Source of the DNA: Hyperoplus lanceolatus
Taxonomy: Eukaryota; Chordata; Actinopteri; Uranoscopiformes; Ammodytidae
Direction of reading: 5' to 3'
Assembly (NCBI GenBank): GCA_026929865.2
Contig: CM049410.1
Span: 12,290,501-12,354,500, forward strand
DNA length: 64,000 nucleotides
Below the pieces are notes generated by a model. That model made no database searches, had not been told where the DNA came from, and saw only the letters and a program-made list of their open reading frames with translations. The stretch's first letter is position 1. Every line of letters begins with the position of its first letter. A program made the position numbers and the translations under genes. Positions 12,746 through 23,262 of this stretch are shown one piece after another.

Positions 12746-13111
12746 ATGGCTGCAATACAACACCTTCTCGCTGCGAACCAACAGCCTCGCCGTGCGCGAA
12801 GCCAGACGGTTTACATAAATGCATACGTGCGTCGGCACTTCTCCCCACTGGACGTGCTATCAGACCGGGCCGTCCAGGCAAAGTACCGGCTGCCCCGTGC
12901 GGAGATCCAACAGCTGATCTCTCTGGTGTCTCCACACATCCAGAGCAACCCGCTGCAATTTTGCCTTCAGCCCGGTCCAACAACCCGCAGCCCCTACCTC
13001 TTCACCACCAGTCACCAAGCACTAAACCATAAACCCACAACCACCACACATCACCCATATCAACTCTCAGGCCTGAAGGCTGGAATAAATAAACAGAACC
13101 AGCAGATGTAG
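12746..13111 (+). pseudogene. Truncated Harbinger-type transposase (HARBI1-like)
   Basis: The first 70 or so residues from the ATG at 12746 match the N-terminal pattern of PIF/Harbinger nucleases: RRHFSPLDVLSDRAVQAKYR, then LPRAEIQQLISLVSPHIQ. In intact proteins this region precedes a DDE nuclease core of about 250 residues. Here the frame leaves the family pattern after the SNP residues, becomes low-complexity (rich in threonine, proline and histidine) and stops at 121 residues. The catalytic acidic residues are absent. An internal deletion is the likely cause. The product could not cut or join DNA. The family call is by motif recognition. Confidence 0.75.
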
Positions 13112-13377
13112 GCTACATGTAACGTCCTGCACACTATGATTATTGCTGCACTGTCCGGTGCTTTACCTGAAAGTCTGGCACTGGAATGCTGTTGCTGTTG
13201 CACAATACGCACACGTCATTAACCTACGCTTAGATACATTACAAATTGCCTGGGACTTTTTGTTGCTAGGTTTGACACCCTCATTTCAATGCAAAATGAT
13301 CCACACAATACATGGTTGAAAAGAAACCAAAATAGTTTATTGAAACCATATGGGGGAGGGGTTACTCCGCGCTGTCT

Positions 13378-13698
13378 TTACTGCGTCTGCATCACCTGCA
13401 ACGAAGGGAGATTGATTAGTGAAACCTTCTCACTCTTCCTTTTTGTTTGGTTCTGGAACTCCTGCCACTTCTTCCTCACAGCACGCCTGTCACGCAGGCC
13501 ACATGGGCTGGAGGGGGACATATTTTCGGCTATGGCCTGCCTAACACGGTTCTTCACCGTGATGTTCTTTTTGCCCCTTGTTCCCCCGAATAAAACTGCC
13601 CGGTGCTGCCAGACCTCGTCCACTAAGACGCCCAACTCCTCCGCGGTAAACGACGGTGCCCGCTTGTTTATTTTGCTGCCGCTTTCTTCCATTCTCAC
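13378..13698 (-). CDS. Myb/SANT-like accessory protein of the Harbinger element
   Basis: An open frame of 106 codons begins at an ATG at 13698. Residues about 11-90 resemble the Myb/SANT-like domain of Harbinger accessory proteins and of NAIF1-like host proteins: RAPSFTAEELGVLVDEV near residue 13, a conserved VLFGG near 35, then a basic helix with RAVRKKWQEFQ. In known Harbinger elements this second protein binds the transposon and brings the transposase to the nucleus. It lies convergent to the broken transposase and inside the same inverted ends. The frame is intact over the domain, but a downstream exon may be missing because the C-terminus is short. Whether it is expressed is unknown. Confidence 0.65.
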   Translation of the reverse strand: MRMEESGSKINKRAPSFTAEELGVLVDEVWQHRAVLFGGTRGKKNITVKNRVRQAIAENMSPSSPCGLRDRRAVRKKWQEFQNQTKRKSEKVSLINLPSLQVMQTQ

Positions 13699-14137
13699 AT
13701 CACATGTGTGTGCCTATATCCACGGGGTATATATGCGCTAATGGGCTTGATTACTACTTTGATACACTTGTTGCCACACACACCCGCACCCACACACACG
13801 TTAGCCTACATGCGTAGCCTAATTCCACCTGTGTGGGGGAGACCACGGGGCGCTGTGTGTGACTTATGCGCTGATAAAGAGGTGGGTGATCGATTCGCCT
13901 GGCATCGATTTATTCAGTTTCAGCACGACCGCGGTGGACAGCTCCCACCAAAGTACTTCTTTCGATGCTTCTTTCGCTTCATCTTACGGCTCTCCAAAGA
14001 AGGGACTTAAGAAGCCATCTGGGAAACACCCGTATCTTAACGCTCCTTCTTTGGCGAACCCTTCTTTCTTTGGCGAACCCTTCTTTCGACCCTTCTTTGG
14101 CCCCAAAGAACGATCGCATCTGGGAAACGCGGCCAAT

Positions 14138-15077
14138 ATCTTTTGGTCAGACAGAGTATTTAAAGCCCTCTTCTACAACAAGGGTGTCAACTAACAGATG
14201 GTTAATAGACTAAACAGGTCTCAGGGGTTTTATTGTGGTCAGCCACCATAAACGTTAGAATAGTTTAAACAACTGTTTTGTCAGCACATTCTTAGAGGAA
14301 AGGCACATGTGTTAAACTGATGTGATATACATATGAAAAACAGATCAATTTTATAGTTACAAATACATCTGCCCTCACACACCGTAACTAGCAACATGCC
14401 TATTTACAGAGCCTCTGCACAGTCACAGTACGGACAGGTATAGCGGATTGTGACAATATATTCACTTTTGACAAAAAGTGATTTTGACAACAAACATGAT
14501 CCAGAATCACTGACTAGACCTATGCATGATCTAATAAGCAATTACAGTGAACAACTGGAGCAAGGCAGTCTTAAAGCTCATTTTGGATTCAATAAAGAAA
14601 TAATTATTCATCATGAAGGCTGTCCATGACCTTAGACAAATGTGTGTTTGTGAATATTATAGCTTCGTATTATTACTTTGTAATAAAATATTCCTATGTG
14701 AGGTAACACATGTTAACACACTCATATAAGTGGATAAGAGACTACGCATGAGCCAAAACAGGGCGCTCGCATAGCAGGCACTCAGCCATGCCAAGGGACA
14801 TTATTTGGCAGCTGTCAGCTCTGATAGAGTATAGCTGGGTGGGAGACAGATCCAGGCTCTGTACCAAGCCTACAAGGGGGCACTATCTGGCAGCTACGGC
14901 ATATGTGTGTGTCTGCTGTGCAGTGTATGTGTGCACGCACGTACAAGTGTGCAAATGTTTTATGTGTTGGAGGGACTGGTGTATCAGACCCCCTCGGAGA
15001 TAGTGCATGCCACCACTTGTGCCACTACAGTGTCCATTTAGCCTACTACTATCCACGAGTGGGAATCTGGCCTTGTT

Positions 15078-15080
<3 letters not shown>
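14138..15080. other. Unassigned DNA
   Basis: No gene, RNA or element end was recognised. The segment around 14740-14900 contains TGGCAGCTGTCAGCT and TATCTGGCAGCTACGG, a loose direct repeat. Confidence 0.4.

Positions 15081-15136
<56 letters not shown>
15081..15136. repeat. GT microsatellite
   Basis: About 28 perfect GT units. Confidence 0.97.
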
Positions 15137-15256
15137 TGTCTCCCTCTGACAGCAGTGGTGGGAGAAGATGCAGTGAATAACTGATGAAGAGAGACTTCTA
15201 TTGTTAGCTCTGTCATTTCATGACACCAAAAACAAAAGGAGGGAATGAGATATGCA

Positions 15257-15260
<4 letters not shown>

Positions 15261-15331
<71 letters not shown>

Positions 15332-15351
15332 AAACACACACACACACACAC
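15261..15351. repeat. CA microsatellite
   Basis: About 34 CA units, a short AGAGAA break, then nine more. It lies opposite in sense to the GT tract 125 bases upstream. Confidence 0.97.
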
Positions 15352-15871
15352 TGTATTGGGTCTGTATATTTATTTTCTGCCATATACTCTTACTTTCAAA
15401 GGCTTCATTTTGCATTGTAGTTCAACACACCCATGAAGAAACAATATTTTTGGAACAATAGCTATGAACTACATCTTCATTTATAACACTAACTCTTCAG
15501 ATAACATATTTTTCAAAGCTGCACAACTGTCAATTGCAAACCAACATTAAAGGGTACAGAAATCATACTTAATCCTATTACTGGTGAAGTACTTTCCTGT
15601 AAGCATTAAAGCAAAACACTCAAGGAAGAATGTAATATTCAATAAGTAGGTGGGAAATGAGCTAATTTGGTCAAAAGGCCCTAGTGAATAAAGCTGTTTT
15701 TGTTTATCTGTTTTGGCGTTTCACATTTCTTATTGATGGCGAAAAAACGTAAAACAGGACAGAGAAAACAGCCCCCGCAAGGTCATAAACTCGCATGCAC
15801 CCTTCTGCCTTGCTCATTTAAAATTCCCTTTTTCGCTACGCCGGAGGATCTTTTTCAAAATTATTCGTTAC

Positions 15872-15875
<4 letters not shown>

Positions 15876-15918
<43 letters not shown>

Positions 15919-15920
15919 AA
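15876..15920. repeat. Interrupted CA microsatellite
   Basis: CA units broken by two AAAC interruptions. Confidence 0.93.
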
Positions 15921-15979
15921 CACTCTCATGCAATTCCCAACCACTGTAACCTCTCTAAATTACCACCCAAGAGAATTAA

Positions 15980-16871
15980 AGCCACTACGAGTAACATGGC
16001 ACGTTGGCGTTCCCTTTGGACAAAAGCGGTAGTATTTTTACGACGCCCGCTGTTGCAAAGCTGTTTTCTAGCTCGTGCCAGGCGCGCGAGTGTGAACTGA
16101 GAAGGGAGCAATATAGTGCATGTCCGTGTGTTGAAAGTGTGAGGACTCTTTTCGGCTCCGTGAGAGTGGTTTTGACACTGCATGAACTAATGCCAGTCAC
16201 TGCCACACACACCTGATTGCAATGAGTTGATGCAGCAGTGTCACCTAACTACTCTCTCACGGAGCTGAAAGATTACGTGTCCGACTCCTCACAGAAAGCG
16301 AATGAACAAGAGACGGCAGTTAGTATGGATCACGATGAGGTAATGTGTTTATGTTGTTGTAAATAATGACTATTTCAGATAATGGTTATCTAATGATGGT
16401 GAAGCAAAGCAAACTTTGTGTTAGTACCAACCGCTCATTCATTTAGGAGTAAACACTGCATTCTAGTTTCGTTCTTGTGAAATTGTATACACGTTGCTTG
16501 GCAACGCCCTGGTCCCGCCCATAGCCTATATCACTCTCCCTTTTAGCTTTTCTTCATTGTATTTTTTCTTTGATGGTTCAGCCCCGTTATCAGTCATTAT
16601 GACGACAAATAACCTGGAGGGATAGGCTTCTCAATTCACGTTGCTGTGCCACACTGAAATCTGCGACCAATACGGATATGTGACCATAGAGCTTGCACGA
16701 GCGAACCGAAAATCGGACTGGGTGTGCGACCAGACCAAAAGCAGTAATAAAAACTATTTAAAAACGTCTTTCTTTGCACTGATGGTCTCGTTTGCTGTTA
16801 AAGGTAATTTATGATTATCAGAGGAAACATGAGGCTGTTTAAAAGATATTTAAATGTTACTCGTAACCGCT
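15980..16871 (+). mobile_element. TTAA-targeting DNA element (piggyBac-like), copy 1
   Basis: The ends AGCCACTACGAGTAACAT and ATGTTACTCGTAACCGCT are imperfect inverted repeats, flanked by TTAA at 15976-15979 and 16872-16875. TTAA duplication points to piggyBac-like transposition, although other groups can mimic it. No transposase core is visible. At 16325 an ATG begins five codons (MDHDE) followed directly by GTAATG, a plausible splice donor. The same arrangement is kept in the inverted copy at 22262-22765, so it may be the first exon of the lost transposase. Confidence 0.7.
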
Positions 16872-16907
16872 TTAAGGGGTAAGTCACTTCTCCTCTGTCA
16901 CTTCACT

Positions 16908-18014
16908 TCACTTAAGCCCGTCGCTCCGCGTGGTGCATAGGCCATCAACGACTCTTCTCCAACCAGCACGGTCCAGGGCTGCCTTCTCTGCCTCCCCCCA
17001 GCTGGATCCGTGCCTCTTGAGCTCTGCCTCCGTGTCTCGTCTCCAGCTGTTCTTGGGGCGTCCTCTCTTCCGTTTCCCCTGGGGGTTCCAGGCCAGGGCC
17101 TGACGTGTGATGGTATGTGCTGGTTTTCTCAGAGTGTGGCCGATCCATTTCCACTTTCTTCTCAGGATCTGCTCTGCTACTGGCTCCTGGCTTCTTCTCT
17201 GCCACAGCTCTGTGTTGTTGATTTTGTCTGGCCACCTGATTCTAAAGATACGCCTCAGACAGGTGTTAATGAAAGTCTGGATCTTCTGTAACGTCTTCTT
17301 CGTCATTCTCCAAGTCTCTGAGCCATAGAGAAGGATGCTTTTGACGTTAGAGTTGAAGATGCGCACTTTAGTTAATGTTGCTATTTCCTTGGAGGCCCAG
17401 ATGTTCTTCAGGATGGTGAAAGCTACTCTAGCTTTGCCTACCCTGGCCTTAACATCGCTGTCTGTGCCCCCCTGTTGGTCTATGGTGCTGCCAAGGTAGG
17501 TGAAGGAGTCGACTTCCTGAATGGGTCTGTCATCTATAGTGACAGGGTTGGTGGTAGGGGTGTTAATCCTCATCAGTTTGGTCTTCTCCTTGTTTATCCT
17601 GAGGCCTGTTCCAAGGGATGTTGTTGCCAGTCTTGCAGTCTTGTCTTGCATCTGATTGTGGTTGTGGGACAGGGTAGCCAGGTCGTCAGCAAAGTCGAGG
17701 TCATCAAGTTGTTTCCAGAGGGTCCACTGGATGCCGTTTTTCTTTCCTGCTGTTGTGGTCTTCATAATCCAGTCAATGACTAGGAGAAACAGGAACGGTG
17801 AGAGTAGACATCCCTGCCTGACTCCGGTCTTGACCTCAAAACTGTCTGAGAGCTGGCCTGCGTGTAAGACCTTACAAGACATTCCTTGGTAGGTGTTTTG
17901 AACCAGGGAAATGATCTTCTCTGGGATGCCATAGTGCCTCATTAGTTTCCATAAGGTCTCTCTGTCCACACTGTCAAATGCTTTTTCATAGTCGACTTCT
18001 CCATGTGGCATCAA
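16908..18014 (-). CDS. RTE-like LINE reverse transcriptase, 5'-truncated but open
   Basis: A continuous 368-codon frame encodes the C-terminal two thirds of an RTE-clade reverse transcriptase. Visible motifs are DYEKAFDSVDR at residues 8-18 (first catalytic aspartate), GVRQGCLLSP at 64-73 and FADD at 108-111 (catalytic pair). A distal KVRIFNSNVKSILLYGSETW region and a basic tail with KRKRGRPKNSWRR follow. The endonuclease and N-terminal fingers are absent: homology starts at DYEKAF, and the ATG codons before it are chance. The 3' untranslated region is extremely short, with AGTGA-type units right after the stop, as is usual for RTE elements. It abuts the TTAA element at 16875. The undamaged frame suggests a recent insertion. 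Confidence 0.9.
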   Translation of the reverse strand: MMPHGEVDYEKAFDSVDRETLWKLMRHYGIPEKIISLVQNTYQGMSCKVLHAGQLSDSFEVKTGVRQGCLLSPFLFLLVIDWIMKTTTAGKKNGIQWTLWKQLDDLDFADDLATLSHNHNQMQDKTARLATTSLGTGLRINKEKTKLMRINTPTTNPVTIDDRPIQEVDSFTYLGSTIDQQGGTDSDVKARVGKARVAFTILKNIWASKEIATLTKVRIFNSNVKSILLYGSETWRMTKKTLQKIQTFINTCLRRIFRIRWPDKINNTELWQRRSQEPVAEQILRRKWKWIGHTLRKPAHTITRQALAWNPQGKRKRGRPKNSWRRDTEAELKRHGSSWGEAEKAALDRAGWRRVVDGLCTTRSDGLK

Positions 18015-18110
18015 TTAACTCCCTCTAGACATAATAACCATAGGTAGGACACTGCTGTTTTGTGAGTGCGTGCCTGTGTGTGATACTTTTTAACACAGCT
18101 TCTTTTTAGC

Positions 18111-18112
<2 letters not shown>

Positions 18113-18193
<81 letters not shown>
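18113..18193. repeat. GT microsatellite
   Basis: About 40 GT units with one AT interruption near 18159. Confidence 0.97.
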
Positions 18194-18197
<4 letters not shown>

Positions 18198-19189
18198 TGA
18201 TATGTGCTTTTGTGTTGGTCCAGGTTGATTGGGTGGCACAATTGTAGGTGTCAAGCAGCATCACACTTTGTGCACCACACCACAGTATGAGAGCAGCTGT
18301 ATTGCATCTTCACAGTCAGCTCCATGCTAGGTTACAGGCCCCCTGGTATCATCTGTGGGATGTGTGTTTGGGGGTCTTATATTAAACTAACCTGCTGTGA
18401 CAGTGAAGAGTGATTCAGCTACAAAATACTGTGTTATATAGACCCAGGGGAGAAAATGTGTTTGTGCACCAGTGTGCCTTTTTTATCTGCGTGTGTGAAA
18501 ACTATATTGAATGTCTTATTACATGAATGTGAGGTGTTTTTCTCGCTTTATTTTTAGCTGGAAAAACTCCTTGACAATTGAAAACAAAAGTGCACATTTA
18601 GTTATACAACAAGGGGTCGGGACTACTGCAACGTTGCGACACACTAATAATCACAAACTGTGTGCTTGCAGTGATTTGGTTTCACTGTGTTTGGCTGCAC
18701 TGATATGAAATTTGGCCATGAAATTAATATTTGCCCTCTCCTCAGGCATTGCGCAGCATAGCTAAATGGGTTTGGGCCAAACAAAGTGACAAATGTGTTC
18801 CTTTGATCTTTCAATACTTGCAAATTCAATTCAATCCCAATCCAATTGACAGTGAAACTGTGGACTGAGAAAGTGAGAAGACAAGGAGCAAGAGAGAGAA
18901 TGACTTATCATGCTGGAGTTCTTAATCATCCTTTAGAGTTTGTCTGTCATGTCACCACAACGGAACAATAAGTGAAGCACTTACTGTGGGCAGGACAGTG
19001 TTCAAGGGAACATTTACAGCCTGTGCGCGTTTCTTACACATATTTGACACATTATACAGACTTAGTGACCCCTTTATTAAAACTATACCCTACTGAGTTT
19101 AAATGAGGTAATTCATGAAGACTATTGCCCCAGTTATTATGTGATTTGCAGTCATGCTTGCCACATAATGTTGGTCTTTGGTGTTTACT
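18194..19189. other. Unassigned DNA
   Basis: No gene or element end was recognised. Confidence 0.45.
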
Positions 19190-19365
19190 CAGTAGCGTAG
19201 CCAAAGTTAGGACACGCTAACACGCTTAACTAAGATGCTGAAAGTGATAACAAAGAATTATACCAGCTTAACATAAACGTCTAACGTAAAGTATACCTCT
19301 TCTATATTTGCAATGTATTCATTTGTGTATACTATATGTCAGCATAGTGACGTTAGCATTTAAAG
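19190..19365. repeat. Old dispersed teleost repeat, copy A
   Basis: The words CACGCTAACACGCTTAACTA, then ACCAGCTTAACATAAACG and GTGACGTTAGCATTTA, occur in the order I know from a widespread fish repeat built on CATGCTAACA and TTAGCATTTAGCT words. It is heavily diverged. Related copies lie near 37850, 42850 and 54500. Confidence 0.55.
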
Positions 19366-21095
19366 CTGGGGTGGAGGATTTGGGGGGAAAATGGCAGTTG
19401 GGATAGAGATTAGAATTCAAATACCTCAACCGCTCCACTTGTTCTCTTTGGTCCCTCCCCTATGGTCCCTCTCTGACACGCTCTACACCAACAACGTTGT
19501 GTCAAAGTGAATGGACAGTCCCAACAGCCAATAAGAACAGAGAATCGTAGCCTCCCTCTGATTGGTCAAAGTGTACAGCTCATGTTAACTTTGACCAATC
19601 AGAAATCACATACGTCAAAGCACTGCTTTGCTTACGTAGCGCCTTACGGAGCTGCTAGCGTAGCTGTAGATTCTTGGTATTTTTAATGCAAAAACCTCCC
19701 CAACTCACAACGGATAAATCTTCACTTTTAAATTTGTGAAATATCTTCATGCATGTCATACACTAGAACTTAAATACAGTATGTCATATGTGTTCAGCTT
19801 TTGGTATGCCTTTGGTGCCATGCCGGAAGTCGGACGTCCCATTATTCTTACAGCTCATTGTCCAACATATTTCCTCATCGGTGAAGATAGTTTTAAGTTG
19901 GATATACCATGGACATTCATCAGCGACTAAATCCGTTGTGCGTGAACTAGACAGAATTGTATTGACGATCCCTAAATCAGTTTGCCTGTTACGTGTGAGG
20001 GCAGGTGTGTGCGCTTACTGTCCTCCTGGTTGCTCACCAGCTTCAGTTTGTTTAGAATCAGAGGCAATAACGTAATAGAGACACTGTGGAGGATGTTGTC
20101 ACATGCTAATCAAGTGCCACATATTTCACTCCTGAGAGGGTTCATGCTGCGTGTATATCAGCGCAATTTCCAGGGGCTAATCACTTTTACTGTAGACTGT
20201 GTGAATGATCACCAATTACACTCAAATGAAAAGAATCCACGATGCTAGATGGCTGACTCCATTTGAAGCAATTAGCACACATATTAAACCGCTTCACTGG
20301 AAAACACGTGGGCTCATTAGTGGGCTCATACAGACTTTTTAATTTGTCAGTGTTGCTGGGTTTTCGAGGTTAATAGGTTTTTTTCTTTTCTCAAATCAAA
20401 TTTGACTAGGGGTAGCTTTTAGTGTGTTGTGTACTCTGCAAAATAGCTTTAGTCTTAATCTGGACGAAACTGAACATGTGTTGCTTTTTAGATTGCCAGA
20501 CTGTCCGTGCCAGACAATGGAGATGTTTCTTTAAATTGTATGGAAGTTCCACCAAACCTCGAGGGATTAAAACACTCTGTGGTTGTTGTTTCCTGCCTCC
20601 TGCTGAATCAATTCTGGAAATAACAAGGCTTATCTGGACCTGTGTGGATGCACAGCTCATGAAATTGATGACAACACTCCATTAAATGTAACAACAGGCA
20701 GTTTTCCACATGAAGAAATTTGACACAACTCTAACATAAAAACCCTTATCTTTGTTCTGTATAAAAAATGAGAACACTATGGATTAATGACTCATGGAAA
20801 GATCATAATAGTACAACTTTGCGATGTCAAACTACAGTATAGGTGGGCTATCCCAGCATGCACTGTTCAAGAGGCGGGTAAACTTAGGACAGCTGCTGTT
20901 AAGATGCCATCTGTTATCAGGTTATTGAGGTACATTAACATTAACAGTATTGGTTAAAAATGCAGTTACATATTCCCCTACAGTATCCATAACTCTGGAG
21001 TAAACAAAAAGTTGAGAGACTCAAAAGAGACAGACATTAAAATTGAATGGTTCAAATCGAAGTCAACAGAGGCAGAGAGATATCCTGACTCTAAA
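19366..21095. other. Unassigned DNA, part possibly a decayed repeat
   Basis: The segment 19361-19740 begins TTTAAAGCTGGGGTGGAGG and has GATTGGTCAAAG and CTTTGACCAATC inverted words near 19560-19605, suggesting a decayed interspersed element with a lost right end. The rest to 21095 shows nothing I recognise. Confidence 0.4.
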
Positions 21096-21613
21096 GGTAC
21101 GAACACACTGCACTCTGCGGCGGTTGGCCGCGCGAATCGCAGGTTCCGCGCCTCGTGATCATATTGGGTCATATTGTGTCCGCCGCCGGCCGCCCGACCA
21201 GAGTAGCCTTCTCCTACTCTGGGGACATGCTGGCGCTGGTGCTAACCGGTGCTGAGAGCACCAGTCTGCTGTGCCCATGGTGCTTTACCCAAGCTAACCG
21301 GTGCTAACTTGGTTCATAAAGCAAAACTGATAGCTACACACAGCAGGCAACAGACACAGGCTATTCACAGAACTTATGGGAGCAAACTGTGACTATTATG
21401 TTTTCATCCAACTTAATTTCCTCTGGCCGTCGTCCCGAAGTGAGTGACGTCGGGAGGAGCTCAACGCTGATTGGCCATCGAGGCGCAGCCGGCGGCGAAC
21501 AGTTAAATATTTTCAACTCTTGCGGTGGCCACGCAGCCCTATTCGCGCTGCGCCGCGCTCGCCGCTCGCCGCCGGCCGCCCATTCGCGCAGCAGTGTGCA
21601 GTGTGTTGGCACC
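21096..21613. mobile_element. GC-rich MITE with long inverted ends
   Basis: Left end GGTACGAACACACTGCA and right end TGCAGTGTGTTGGCACC are inverted with two mismatches. The arms continue with CG-rich words (CGGCGG, GCCGCG, CGCCGCCGGCCGC) that can also pair. The interior is non-coding. The flanks are damaged, so the target duplication is unclear. Confidence 0.65.
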
Positions 21614-21987
21614 TCCCTACGGTGTTGGTGATGCCTACAAATCCCATAATACCCAGGGGGCAAAGTTACACTCAACAAAAATATAAACGCAACACTTTTG
21701 TTTTTGCTCCCATTTTTCATGAGAAGGACTTAAAGATCTGAAATTCATTCCAGATACACAATATTACCATTTCTCTCAAACATCGTTCACAAATCTGTCT
21801 AAATGTGTGATAGTGAGCACTTCTGCTTTGCTGAGATAATCCATCCCACCTCACAGGTGTGCCACATCAAGATGCTGATCTGACATCATGATTAGTGCAC
21901 AGGTGTGCCTTAGACTGTCCACAATAAAAGGCCACTCTGAAATGTGCATTTTTTTGCTTTATTGGGGGTCTGGGGACTCGGAACCAG

Positions 21988-22194
21988 TCAGTATCTGGTG
22001 TGACCACCATTTGCCTCATGCAGTGCAACACATCTTCTTCGCAAAGAGTTTATCAGATTGTCAATCGTGGCCTGTGGAATGTTGGTCCACTCCTTTTCAA
22101 TGGCTGTGTGAAGTTGCTGGATATTAGTGGGAAGTGGTGCACGCTGTCGTATGCGCCGGTCAAGCACATCCCAAACATGCTCAATGGGTGACAT
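21988..22194 (-). pseudogene. C-terminal fragment of a Tc1 transposase
   Basis: This frame of 68 codons matches the last part of fish Tc1 transposases. It opens with SPIEHVWDVLDRRIRQR, where the glutamate is the third residue of the DDE catalytic triad, and ends near NSLRRRCVALHEANGGHT before a stop. The DNA-binding domains and both catalytic aspartates are absent because the DNA beyond about 22250 has been replaced by another element. A full-length protein is about 340 residues. No function is possible. Confidence 0.9.
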
Positions 22195-22261
22195 GTCCGG
22201 TCAGTATGCTGGCCATGCAAGAACTGGGACATTTTCAGCTTCCAAGAATTGTGTATGAATT

Positions 22262-22765
22262 GGCGTTGCCAAGCAGCGTATACACAATTTCACAGAGTGA
22301 ACTAGACTGCAGTGTTTACTCCTAAATGAATGAGGTAGCCTACTAAAACAAAGTTTACTTTACCTCACCAGCATCATCAGATGACCATTATTCATCTGAA
22401 ATAGTCATTATTTACAACAACATAAACACATTACCTCATTGTGATCCATAACTAACTGCCGTCTCTCGTTCATTCGCTTTGTGTGGGGACACATACTCGT
22501 TCAGCTCCGTGAGAGGTGACAATGGATCAACTCATTGCAATCAGGTGTAGTTGATGCTGTGTCACTAACCACTCTCATCGAGCCGAAAAGAGTCCGGTGC
22601 CCTCACACCTTCAACACACGGACACGCACTATATTGCTTCCTGATTATTTGAATCTCACACGCCCTGCACGAGCTAGAAAACAGCTTCACGACAGCTGGC
22701 GTTGTAAAAATACTACCGCTTTTGTTCAAAGGTGTCGCCAACGTGCCGACTTACTCGTTGTAGCT
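22262..22765 (-). mobile_element. TTAA-targeting element, truncated inverted copy 2
   Basis: It is the reverse complement of about 15980-16505 at high similarity. It shares the outer end (here AGCTACAACGAGTAAGT on minus) next to TTAA at 22766-22769, and the internal ATGGATCAC start followed by a GTAATG donor-like site. It breaks off at 22262, immediately after the word GGCAACGCC, where copy 1 continues. The missing right part coincides with loss of the middle of the Tc1 host, so one deletion could explain both. Confidence 0.85.
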
Positions 22766-23262
22766 TTAAGTCCATCTCATGAAAAATGGGAGCAAAAACA
22801 AAAGTGTTGCGTTTATATTTTTGTTGAGTGTATTTTATGGACATGGAGCGTTGTAAAAGGTTGTTCACCAAAAATGACATCTAGGACCTTCCACGATCAC
22901 AACCTGGGTGGACAACCTTGTCAACAAGCTGCTGGAAAGCTACAGCGGGCCGACATAGCAAATCAGGACCACTGTTTAAGTGAATGGGGGTGAATGGGGA
23001 TGGGCTAATGGGGAATTTATTGAACTTATAGATATCATTATGAAACTTTGCCAGTTGATTACTGACATTAAAACAACAACTTTTTGTATTACAGTATTTT
23101 CCAAAAATTTTAAATAAATATGAAAAATCATCAATATATAACTAAATAATCATCAATATCTTACTAAATAACTACTAAAGCATAGAGTAAAAAAAATAGA
23201 TCAAACCCCTGGTTTACAAGTGAACTGTCTGTTTTAGACAATTTAGGAATCAGTGCACAGCC

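Larger units (their letters stand above)
12242..14134. mobile_element. PIF/Harbinger element with two genes, transposase decayed
   Basis: The ends GGCCGCGTTTCCCAGA and TCTGGGAAACGCGGCC are perfect inverted repeats flanked by AAT on both sides (12239-12241 and 14135-14137). Subterminal CTTTGG and CCAAAG words recur near both ends, a likely transposase-binding array. Inside are a truncated Harbinger-type transposase on + and a Myb/SANT-like gene on minus, in convergent orientation. The two-gene structure is known for Harbinger elements. The AAT flank is not the usual TWA, so either the end is offset or this is a variant. Confidence 0.85.
21669..22830 (-). mobile_element. Tc1-like transposon
   Basis: The ends are inverted repeats of about 55 bases starting CACTCAACAAAAATATAAAC, bounded by TA on both sides (21667-21668 and 22831-22832), as expected for Tc1/mariner. 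This end sequence belongs to a very common fish Tc1 family. The transposase gene runs on the minus strand, and only its C-terminal part remains. A truncated copy of the TTAA element (22262-22765) sits inside: its outer edge lies at a TTAA within the Tc1 inverted repeat, and the middle of the Tc1 element is missing. Confidence 0.93.
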
